Below, in pieces: positions 31,912-40,015 of a stretch of DNA of 64,000 bases. A program made the position numbers and the translations under genes. The notes beneath the pieces are model-generated. The model was not told the origin of the DNA. It made no database searches and was given only the letters and a program-made list of their open reading frames with translations. This stretch comes from Scytonema sp. UIC 10036 (GTDB lineage: Bacteria; Cyanobacteriota; Cyanobacteriia; Cyanobacteriales; Nostocaceae). The stretch covers positions 62,001 through 126,000 of the forward strand of contig NZ_WJFC01000004.1 in NCBI RefSeq assembly GCF_009725235.1, read 5' to 3'. Positions within the stretch are counted from its first letter, which is position 1. Each line of letters begins with the position of its first letter.

Positions 31912-33613
31912 ATGAGTAGTATTAATTTAGATGCAGTAGTTTCGGCGCATCTTATCCAAAATCAATCAACTCAAAAATTATTAAATAACCCACTATTGCT
32001 CCTCGATTGTTGGAGCTTGGACTCAGATTTATGCTTAAAAGCACCATTCCATAGGAAATTTTCTCTATTAAATTTTGCTGAGTATTCACAAGATTGGTTA
32101 AAAATAGTTGTTAAACTCTACATCTTATTGAGAGTTAATAATGGTACGAGTGCTGCTACTATTCAACGAGATGTTTATAATCTCCAAAAATTTGACCTCG
32201 TATTGAAAGAGCAATATGTATATAGCTTTGAACAAATAAATAACGGAATCTTTGAAAGTTTTGATTACTATTTACGCTCCAAAAACCTGAAAGAAGTAAC
32301 AATTCATAGATATTATGCCACCTTAGTAGCATTTTTTGATACTTGTAGATTAGAAGGATGGTTTGATGTTAGTACGTATTGGTTTAAAGGTAGACGTAGA
32401 AGGTTTTACCCCTCTAATGACGAAATTAATTATATTCCTGAAGAAGTTTGGAACCAGTTAGAGTCAAATCTTCATCATTTACCTGAACCAATACAAAGAA
32501 TGATTTTAGTTATAAGAACTACAGGAATGAGGGTTGGCGAACTATTAAATATGCCTTATGATTGCCTGAGAAAACGAGGTAGCCAGTGGCGGATACGGAT
32601 AACAACAGAAAAATATGGCATAGAAGACGAATTACCAATACCAGAAGATTTAGCTGTTGTGATTAAAGAACAACAATTGTATATCATTCAGGTATTTAGC
32701 GAGCATTACAATCATTTGTTTTGTACTAGTAAAGCTGGAGGATGGAAAACATTAACAAAAAAGAGTGATGGCACAGTATTAGATGAAATGGTGTTTGAGG
32801 CTTATCCAGAGATCATGCCTAATCATTTATTTAATATGACGGTTAAACCGACTGGCTAAAAAATGTGAAATTCGGGACAAGCAGGGAGAAATTTGGCACT
32901 TTACATCTCACCAATTTCGGAGAACTATCGCCACATTCAAGGAAGAGACGCGGAGACTGTGGGACGCGGGGACGCGGAGATATTTCAGATGGGGATTGAA
33001 CCCCAACCTACTTGAGGCAACTTATAGAAATTGGGGTTTTAGACCCTTTGGGGCTGTCGCCCCGGACGCGGGGCGTAGCGACTCTCCGCGTCTCCGTGTC
33101 TCTACGCCCCGCGTCTCTTTGATAATGACCAATGCCGGGGTAAGAGATTTAATTATTCAAAAATACCTGAGGCACCGTTCTTTAGATATGCAACGCCACT
33201 ATAAACACATTTTAAAACAAGTTTTAGGAGCAGAATATGAGGAACTAATGCAAGAGAAAAAGTATGTTGATATTACAGGTCTAGTCAGCAGACATCAACC
33301 TAAAAATCCGATAACTGAATTTGTCCGTCGCAAAATGTATCAAATTACAACTCAATATGGAGAATGTCATAGACCAACTTTAAAAGCACCGTGCCCAACA
33401 GTTAATGCTTGTTGGCGATGCGAGCATTGGCGTGCTTCTACTGATGATTTAGTTTACCTTAAGTCAGATTTGCAACGAGTTGAATCGGAGATAAAAATTG
33501 CTGAAGATTTAGGAATGATTCGGCAGCGACAGGGGCTAGAATCCGACCGGAATAACCTAATTAATCTGATAAAACGCTTGGAGAATATCGATGATTATAA
33601 TTCACTGGATTAA
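31912..33613 (+). pseudogene. Second tyrosine recombinase, TnpB-like, doubly disrupted
   Basis: The N-terminal half is open to 32859 and has the first catalytic Arg in RTTGMRVGELLNMP. One extra base in an AAA run near 32846 shifts the frame: VKPTG-stop replaces NRLAKKCEIRDKQGEIWHF. The shifted frame continues to HQFRRTIAT, where a 177-bp inverted-repeat insert begins. After it the gene resumes (MTNAGVRDLIIQKYLRHRSL, HYKHI) and ends in a cysteine-rich tail (CHRPTLKAPCPTVNACWRCE). Without these lesions it would encode about 550 residues, like TnpB of Tn554-type elements. Its end overlaps the start of the third recombinase gene by 23 bases. Confidence 0.85.
32943..33119. repeat. 177-bp inverted-repeat insert in the second recombinase gene
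   Basis: The insert is bounded by AAGAGACGCGG and its exact complement CCGCGTCTCTT. The interior is rich in GACGCGG/CCGCGTC words plus a small stem (GGGGCTGTCGCCCC). It interrupts the gene between its HQFRRT motif and the final Tyr region. It encodes nothing of its own and looks like a MITE-type non-autonomous element. Confidence 0.8.
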
Positions 33614-35400
33614 AGATTATCAAAGAGAATTTACTTGTCCATATTGCCATCAGGTTGGTTTGAAGTTATCTGGAAAGAGTCAAAGTTCTCAACAACGTTT
33701 TTGCTGCTCGAATTGTCAGAAACAAGTTCAAGAATCTTGTGAAATAAAAGTCGAAAAATTTGTAGATATTAACCACATCGTCTGGTATAAAGGTTATCAA
33801 ATAGACGGATTCGTTTGCTCTCATTTAAATTGTCAGGGTCGAGACATTTATTTTGAGAGATTTGCGAAGAACAAAAAACATTTTAGGTGTAGGAAATGTC
33901 AAAGATTTACATCGGAATCAATTGAGCTAACCCAAAGAAATCTAAGTCGGTTTGCTCAAAAATTCAATCAGGTGACACCCTTTAATTTTCAAGATGACCG
34001 ATGGGATTTAAGAGCCATTCTGACTTCAGTTTTTGATAACAACAGTAATAGATTTATCGCCCATTTTGAAGAAGTGCAGCCAGATTGGTTTAAGCTCTTG
34101 GTGAAAAAATATATTTATCATCTTTGTAAATTAGATAAACCTTCTTCTACTCTTTTAACTCATCTGAGTAATTTAAGGTTTTTTTCTCGTTATATAATAT
34201 CCGCAAATATCCGAGAATTTTCTGATATTAATCGGAGTGTAATTATCAATTTTATTACATCGGAAAAAAAACACACTGGCGAAGAGGGGATAAGACATCG
34301 CTTGGGAGTATTACGTAATTTCTTCTTCATTGGTAATGCTCAAGGATGGTTTGAAATGAGTGACCAAGATATTATTCGATGGGGAGACTCTCCCAAACGC
34401 CGAGAAAATAATCCCGACCCCATCCCAGATACTGTTCGAGAGCAGATTGAGAAAAACTTACATAAACTACCTGACCCAATTGCTCGAATGTGGATTATCG
34501 CTTTCTTCACGGCAATGCGGCCTGCTGAGGCACGCTTACTTGAAGAAAGATTGCTTAGTTCAAGAAGGCAGTTATTGGAAGATAGTTTGGAACCGGAAAA
34601 AAGGGAAAGACCAACACGAAGTACCTGTGACAAGAATTCTTGTAAAAGTTGTCACTGAGCAGGTGGAATATATCAATAAACTTTGGGGTGATGAATGGAG
34701 CTACTTATTTTGTCATTATCAAGGACTTTCTTCCAGTCATCTCAATCATCCAAAAATGCAGCCTGTTAAGAAGATAATTCCTGCAAGTGGTAGTCCGTTA
34801 CAAACAGCAATTCGTTGTCTAATCAAAACTCTTTCTTTGCGGGATGACAATGGTGAATTAGCAACATTTAGCCCTCGGTTGGTAAGACCTACCCGCTTAA
34901 CACAACTTTTTGAACAAGGACATGACCTAGCAGTCGTAAGTGCTTGGGCTGGACATAAAAACCTAGAAACAACCAGCACATATTATACATATGTAAGCTG
35001 TACCTCGATAGAAAAAGAGACTCTCGCTATTCAAACAGCTCTGGTAAATGCTGAGGGGAAAGCATTGCACTATGAATCTTTACCCAAATCCTTTTGGTCA
35101 AACCGAGACGCACATCAGCTTTACCTGACGGGCGACCATATTAACACCCCAATTTATGGTTATTGCGGGTTGCCTTTAGACCAACATTGCGATAAGTTTC
35201 GTGCCTGTTATACCTGTCATCAACACTTTGTTGCTGTGGCAGAAAAGTTACCTTTGTACATTAAAACCCGTGATGAACTGAGATTAAAAGAATCACGAGC
35301 AACCGCAGCAGGACATGACGTATTAGTTGAGCAATTTAGACGACAGGCTGACCAACTAGACAAAATTATTGCTAGCTTCTCAGGAGGTGATAATGAGTAA
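33591..35400 (+). pseudogene. Third tyrosine recombinase, zinc-finger type, frameshifted
   Basis: The N-terminal 110 residues carry several CxxC pairs (CPYCHQ, CCSNCQ, CRKCQ), likely zinc ribbons. A SAM-like domain follows, then the catalytic region FFTAMRPAE with the first Arg. Right after it a single-base shift (about 34521-34550) moves the reading to another frame: DCLVQEGSYWKIVW, SPRLVRPTRL, WAGHKNLETTSTYY. The protein ends in a cysteine-containing tail (CDKFRACYTCHQHF). The usual HxxR His is replaced (RLVRPT). Corrected length is about 600 residues. Its end overlaps the next ATG by 8 bases. Confidence 0.85.
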
Positions 35401-36250
35401 AGAGGATCTCAAAGAAGCTCGAATTAAAACCCTCACTGAAACACAATTAGCTAGAAAACAGAAAACTTTAGAGAAAGTTCTTCTCGCCATTGAGCGCTTA
35501 CAAAAAAATGGAGCAAAAATTAACTTCCAAACTATTGCCAAAGAAGCAAATGTCAGTGTTCCCTATTTGTACAAATATCCCGAATTGAAAGCACACATCG
35601 CTCAAATACGTAACCAACAGTCTTCAATGCCGACAAGTCCAACTGTACAACCTCCTGTTACAGCTAAAGCTCATTCCCAAATAGTGGAACGCCTTAAAAA
35701 ACGGCTGAGCGAATTCGAGCAAGAGAATACAGAACTTAAACGTCATAATGTTGCACTAGCAGGACAGGTATATCGAGTACATTCCTTGCTTGAACAAGTA
35801 GAGCGTCAAAAGCAAATTATAGAAACATTGCAAAATCGCTTAAAAGAAGAAACTCAACCAACTAATGAGAGTAAAGTTGTTCCTCTTTCTCAAAACTCAC
35901 AACCTGTTAGTGACAGCATATCATCAGAGCTAAAGAAGTTAAATATCCAAATTAATCAGAATTTAATCAAACAAATTAAAGCGGTAACAGAATCCGACGT
36001 GTTAGCAGCAATTGAATATTATAAATACGAGCAATCACGAACAAATATTGATAATCCAGGCGGATGGTTAGCTCGTGCCATCAAAGAGCGTTGGAAAAAA
36101 CCTGAGAATGCTGTACAACCAAAATCTCAGTCACAAGGAGCGCTATCTCAGCCAGAAATCTTATCACAGAATCAACCAGATAGAGAATTAGTCTCTTTAT
36201 CAGAAATTATAAATATTAATACTATTTTTGAGGAGTCATCTGATGACTGA
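35393..36250 (+). CDS. TnpC-like / DUF6262-like accessory transposition protein
   Basis: The ATG within AGGAGGTGATAATGAGTAA is preceded by a strong ribosome binding site and overlaps the previous stop. The 285-residue protein has an N-terminal helix-turn-helix-like region (INFQTIAKEANVSVPYLYKY), a long coiled coil (residues about 105-165) and a C-terminal helical domain with GGWLARAIKERWKK. In Tn554 a TnpC protein modulates transposition frequency and orientation; the same role is inferred from order and shape. A related gene sits in the outer element at 38299. Confidence 0.78.
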   Translation: MSKEDLKEARIKTLTETQLARKQKTLEKVLLAIERLQKNGAKINFQTIAKEANVSVPYLYKYPELKAHIAQIRNQQSSMPTSPTVQPPVTAKAHSQIVERLKKRLSEFEQENTELKRHNVALAGQVYRVHSLLEQVERQKQIIETLQNRLKEETQPTNESKVVPLSQNSQPVSDSISSELKKLNIQINQNLIKQIKAVTESDVLAAIEYYKYEQSRTNIDNPGGWLARAIKERWKKPENAVQPKSQSQGALSQPEILSQNQPDRELVSLSEIININTIFEESSDD

Positions 36251-37565
36251 TAAAATATCTCCCCAAAATATAGAAGCTGAAGAAAGTATACTTGGTGGCA
36301 TAATGTTAGACCCAAGCGCTCTGAGTAGAATTATTGATATTCTGCCAGCAGATGCTTTTTATATTTTGGCTCACCAACACATTTATACTGCAGCATTAGA
36401 ATTACACCATCAAAATAAACCAACAGATTTTTTAGCGCTTACTTCAAGGTTATCTGACCAGAAATTATTGACTAAAGCAGGTGGTAGAAATAGATTAAGC
36501 CAACTAGTGGATAGAACGGTATCAGCAGTAAATATAGACCACCTAGCATCTCTGGTATTAGAGAAATATCAACGTCGGCAGCTAATTAGCGCTGCTCATC
36601 AGATAGCAGACTTAGGATATGATGTCACCTTAAAAACTCAATCCGTACTAGAACAAGCAGAAAGTAAAATTTTTCAGATAACAGCTTTTAAGCAAGATAA
36701 ATTTAAACCGCAAGTTATCAGTACCTGCCTTCATGAAGTCTTTCTTGAATTACAGCAAGGGCATCAATCAGGATTTTCTACAGGATTAACTGATTTAGAT
36801 GGCTTAACTGGAGGATTAATTAAACAGGATTTAATTGTCATTGCGGCTAGGGCTTCAATGGGAAAAACTTGGTTGGCATGCCATTTCGCTAATTATATTG
36901 CTATGCAGCAAAAACTCCCTGTAGTTTTCTTTTCAGCGGAAATGTCTAAACCACAATTGATTAGAAGATTTTTAGCAATGCATTCAGGCATTGATTCTAG
37001 TAGACTGAGGCAGAATCAAGTATACCGAGACGAGATAGAAAACTTGAAACAAAGTTTAATGACTCTCAAGCAGCTACCTATTATTATTGACGATACACCT
37101 GCCAGTATTCAGAATCCATCTAGAATGTGTTCAGTACTGCGGAGAATCAAATCAGAAAGGGGGAATTTAGGTTTAGTAGTGATGGACTATATTCAAAAAT
37201 TAGGGGATAGAGCAGCAGGTAATAGAGCGCAAGCAATTGGTAAATTTTCCGGTGCGTTTAAGGATATAGCTAAAGAATTTGATGTACCCTTTGTAGCATT
37301 AGCCCAAATTAATAGGGGAGTAGAAAATCAAACAAATAAACGCCCAACAATGGCTGACATAAAAGATTCAGGTGATATTGAACAAGATATGGATATAGGA
37401 CTGCTGCTTTATCGAGATGAATATTACAATTCGGATACACAACATAAAGGAGTCATGGAAATTAATATAGCTAAAAACCGTAATGGTGCTACAGGAATTT
37501 GTCAAGTATTATTTTCTCCTTCAACTGGAACATTTCATGATGCAGTAGTTTCGATAAAACAATAA
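36243..37565 (+). CDS. DnaB-family replicative helicase encoded by the transposon
   Basis: The 440-residue protein has the DnaB N-terminal domain (PQNIEAEESILGGIMLDPSA) and a RecA-type motor domain. The Walker A is ARASMGKTW and the Walker B is LGLVVMDYIQKL. The C-terminal DnaB block ALAQINRGVE ... ADIKDSGDIEQDMD is intact. It lacks no key motif and is close to the normal chromosomal DnaB length. The start overlaps the TnpC-like stop (ATGACTGA), so translation is coupled. It may help replicate an excised circle, or drive strand separation during transposition; both are inference. Confidence 0.92.
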   Translation: MTDKISPQNIEAEESILGGIMLDPSALSRIIDILPADAFYILAHQHIYTAALELHHQNKPTDFLALTSRLSDQKLLTKAGGRNRLSQLVDRTVSAVNIDHLASLVLEKYQRRQLISAAHQIADLGYDVTLKTQSVLEQAESKIFQITAFKQDKFKPQVISTCLHEVFLELQQGHQSGFSTGLTDLDGLTGGLIKQDLIVIAARASMGKTWLACHFANYIAMQQKLPVVFFSAEMSKPQLIRRFLAMHSGIDSSRLRQNQVYRDEIENLKQSLMTLKQLPIIIDDTPASIQNPSRMCSVLRRIKSERGNLGLVVMDYIQKLGDRAAGNRAQAIGKFSGAFKDIAKEFDVPFVALAQINRGVENQTNKRPTMADIKDSGDIEQDMDIGLLLYRDEYYNSDTQHKGVMEINIAKNRNGATGICQVLFSPSTGTFHDAVVSIKQ

Positions 37566-37647
37566 CCGCTACTATTGTTCACGAGATATCTATCGTTGTA
37601 TAAAGCATTAATAACAATAAATGCCTTACAGTGAAATCATTGTATAC

Positions 37648-37664
37648 GTTATGTATTACATAAC
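37648..37664. repeat. GTTATGTA-T-TACATAAC inverted repeat at the right boundary
   Basis: Perfect 8-bp arms flank one T, exactly where element sequence changes to the outer recombinase gene. The shared ACATAA lies within it. It has the form of a tyrosine-recombinase core site. Confidence 0.65.
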
Positions 37665-37841
37665 ACTTTTGCTACAGAATTAATTAAGTCTGGATGGGAT
37701 ATGTCTTACGTTCAAAAACGTTTAGGTCATGCCAGTATTCAAACTACTGTAAACACTTACGTGCATTTACTTGATGAAGATTTGAGAGAAGAATATGAAA
37801 AGTATTGGTCAAAGAAGAGAAGCTTGGAAGAGAAAGAATAA
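37658..37841 (+). pseudogene. Outer tyrosine recombinase, 3' part
   Basis: The frame encodes HNTFATELIKSGWDMSYVQK, RLGHASIQTTVNTYVHLLDE and a charged tail. This is the last part of a tyrosine recombinase, with GH and the catalytic Tyr, and it lacks everything before. It complements the 5' part at 29749-30677 without gap or large overlap. Together they would form a protein of about 370 residues. Confidence 0.85.
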
Positions 37842-38024
37842 GCGGCTCTTGCGTACTTAGCGTGCTAAAATTGTAGAAAAATAAGCTTAAAACTATTGCT
37901 GGGCTTAGCTTACAGCTATTATTAGTTTCAAAATGTTACTCCTTGTTAAAATTGAAATTATAAGTGCCTGTAAGCCTTGTAAATACAAGCATACTTGTAG
38001 ATTTTAATGAAAATTTAGCACGCT

Positions 38025-38306
38025 ATGTACGAAAGAACCAATATTTTGGCTCAAGCATTACCAAATGGTTCATGCGCTCGACCGATGATTAAAGGTGCCT
38101 GTCCCCATGCCAACGCTTGCCTTACCTGTAATGATTTTCGTACCACAATTGAATTTCTTAGTCAACATAAAGAACAACATAAACATTGTACAGAGATGAT
38201 TGATAAGGCTAAGTTAAATGGCTGGCAACGACAAGTAGAAATGAACGAGCAGATCCTACAAAGTTTAGAGAAAATTATTGATTCTCTGGAGAAATCAGAT
38301 GAATAA
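38025..38306 (+). CDS. Cysteine-rich recombinase tail, small protein or remnant
   Basis: The 93 residues (CARPMIKGACPHANACLTCN) match the cysteine tail of the second recombinase of the inner element (CHRPTLKAPCPTVNACWRCE). An in-frame TAG lies just upstream of the ATG, and no catalytic domain precedes it. It is probably what is left of the outer element's tnpB, although a short stand-alone zinc protein is possible. Its TAA overlaps the following ATG in ATGAATAA, the same coupling seen in the inner operon. Confidence 0.6.
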   Translation: MYERTNILAQALPNGSCARPMIKGACPHANACLTCNDFRTTIEFLSQHKEQHKHCTEMIDKAKLNGWQRQVEMNEQILQSLEKIIDSLEKSDE

Positions 38307-39037
38307 AGGCGTACAAATATCCAATTTAAAAGCAGCTGCACAGAAGAAAAAAGAATCAGCTCTTTCAAAAACTGAATCAGCTATTAAACAAATAATAAAG
38401 CAAGGAAAGAAAATAAATATGTCTGTTGTTGCTGCATATGCCAATGTTAGTGTTAGCTATCTTTACAAGTATCCGGAGATTAAACAGAGAATTCAACAAT
38501 TAAGAGACCAACAGGTTTTACCTGTTCGTTCAAAAAATTCCCAGGCAACCGAGGCTTCTAACCAAGTAATAATCACCCAACTTCGTTCAAGGATTAAACA
38601 GTTAGACGTAGAAGTAAAAGAGCTAAAATTAATTAATGAAACTCTTGCAGGTCAACTTCACGAGTTTATGGGTTATCAAGTACAAGTACAACATCTTCAA
38701 TCACAAAATATCGAGTTACAGTCTAAGTTAGACTCAATTAAAAAGCAACAAACCGCAATACCAAGCCGAAAAAGAAGTAACTTATATCCTAAACAGAAAC
38801 AGCCCGAAGTGAGTTTACACATTAAAACAGAACTAAGAGCATTGGGTATTAAACTTACTAGTACATTACGACGTACTATTAACAGTGTCACTGAAATAAC
38901 GGTTTTAAATGCTATTGAAGCGTTAAAACAAGCACGCTAAGACAGAGAATATTCGTAGTCCTGGGGGCTGGCTTAAATGTGCGATAGAAGGAGGATGGGT
39001 TAAAAATAAAGCTCAAGTAAATAGAGATAATTTGTAA
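38299..39037 (+). pseudogene. Outer TnpC-like / DUF6262-like gene, frameshifted near its end
   Basis: The protein starts MNKGVQISNL and has the same layout as the inner TnpC-like protein: a helix-turn-helix-like region (VVAAYANVSVSYLYKYPE), coiled coil, then LHIKTELRALGIKL. It stops at ALKQAR near 38940, but the next frame directly continues the family C-terminus (SPGGWLKCAIEGGWVKNKAQ) to 39037. A single-base shift has truncated it. The shorter product might still fold. Confidence 0.72.
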
Positions 39038-39446
39038 TCTTTTTAGATTTTGTATAAGCTGGTATAAAATTTGTTGTTGAGAGGAAATTTATCGGAAATA
39101 TTCCCAGAAGCTAAGAGAGTGATTCAGCTTTAATAATAAGTTATTAGTAAAAATCAGAAAAAAGATTTAATCGAAGCGTGCAACATCTCAGAGAGGTAAT
39201 CAATACTCGATATAAATTCAAGCTATGTTGTAGATGTTGTGTAGTCTTTGAAATGTAAGCGTTTAATTTTATGTTATGGAGTCTCTACACAAGATAAAAC
39301 CTTTATCCCGTATACGTTGTGGACGTTGTGGAGTATATAACTAATATTATATGTAGCCCAAAAAGATAAGACTATTACGGGATTAATTGAAGAGTGGGTA
39401 GATAGCCTTGTCTTGAATGAAGAAAAAGAAACACTACTGTTAAAAC
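39038..39446. other. Right flank of outer element, repeats and a small gene scrap
   Basis: No intact gene is seen. Two related words, GTTGTAGATGTTGTGTAGT (near 39224) and GTTGTGGACGTTGTGGAGT (near 39316), may mark transposon end sequences. Around 39358-39446 a short frame (DKTITGLIEEWVDSL) looks like the end of a ribbon-helix-helix antitoxin-type protein. Confidence 0.35.
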
Positions 39447-39540
39447 CTGTTGGGGAGGCAGTGCGTTGCTTTGGTTCCCAAAGTTGTAGCACCTGCCGTT
39501 CGGGTTTCATCCCCTGGTTAAAACACAGGGGTTCTCACCC
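39447..39540 (+). mobile_element. Orphan IS200/IS605-type right end
   Basis: The stretch GAGGCAGTGCGTTGCTTTGG, then AGCACCTGCCGTTCGGGTTT and a stem CCCCTG/CAGGGG (39511-39531) followed by TTCTCACCCTCCC, resembles the 3' non-coding end of cyanobacterial IS200/IS605 elements. That is the region giving the TnpB guide RNA scaffold. No tnpB is attached, so this is a remnant. Confidence 0.5.
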
Positions 39541-39591
39541 TCCCATTATGTTTTGATAGGAATATTGTGAACAGAAAGATGGAAAAATTTT

Positions 39592-39945
39592 ATGAAACAT
39601 TTTTTATTAACTTGGTTGGGGACTGCTATCGCATTGCTGGTAACTTCCAACATTGTTCCTGGCTTTGAGATTAAAAACTTTGTTGCAGCCCTCATAGCAG
39701 CAATTGTCATCGGGCTCGTTAATGCGATCGTTCGACCTATTTTAGGTATACTCACATTTCCCATTACCTTACTCACCTTCGGGTTATTTACATTTGTTCT
39801 CAATGCTTTTACCCTCTGGCTGGCGAGTGTCTTCACACCTGGTTATGGTTTTACGATCGAGGGTTTTATACCTGCTTTGCTAGGTTCAATTGTACTATCA
39901 GTAGTTTCTAGTATAATTAGTTATTTTCTGCGACCAAATGGTTAA
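39592..39945 (+). CDS. YvlD-like four-helix membrane protein
   Basis: The 117-residue protein has four hydrophobic segments, with NIVPGFEIKNFVAALIAAIV and NAIVRPILGILTFPITLLTF typical of the YvlD/COG1950 family (phage holin 4 superfamily fold). These are inner-membrane proteins of unknown function, linked in Bacillus to envelope stress operons. It is monocistronic and intact. Confidence 0.88.
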   Translation: MKHFLLTWLGTAIALLVTSNIVPGFEIKNFVAALIAAIVIGLVNAIVRPILGILTFPITLLTFGLFTFVLNAFTLWLASVFTPGYGFTIEGFIPALLGSIVLSVVSSIISYFLRPNG

Positions 39946-40015
39946 TTGCTAATTGCTAATTGCTAATTGCTAATGGCTAATGGCTAATGGTGCAATTAGC
40001 TGTTAGCCATTAGCC
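39937..40015. repeat. GCTAATT/TTAGCCA heptamer inverted array
   Basis: About six GCTAATT/GCTAATG units are followed by TTAGCCA units in the opposite sense, forming a potential hairpin between two convergent genes. It may work as a bidirectional terminator. Confidence 0.8.

Larger units (their letters stand above)
30672..37663 (+). mobile_element. Three-recombinase transposon with DnaB helicase (inner element)
   Basis: The block splits an older recombinase gene at its catalytic motif. The 6-bp word ACATAA occurs at both boundaries (30672-30677 and 37658-37663), and keeping one copy rejoins the outer gene in frame as LLRHTHNTFATELI. Inside are three different tyrosine recombinase genes, a TnpC/DUF6262-like gene and a DnaB-family helicase gene, all on one strand and overlapping or nearly touching. 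The order resembles Tn554 (tnpA, tnpB, tnpC) and recombinase-trio elements, with a helicase added. Two recombinase genes are now damaged, so this copy is probably immobile. Confidence 0.78.
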
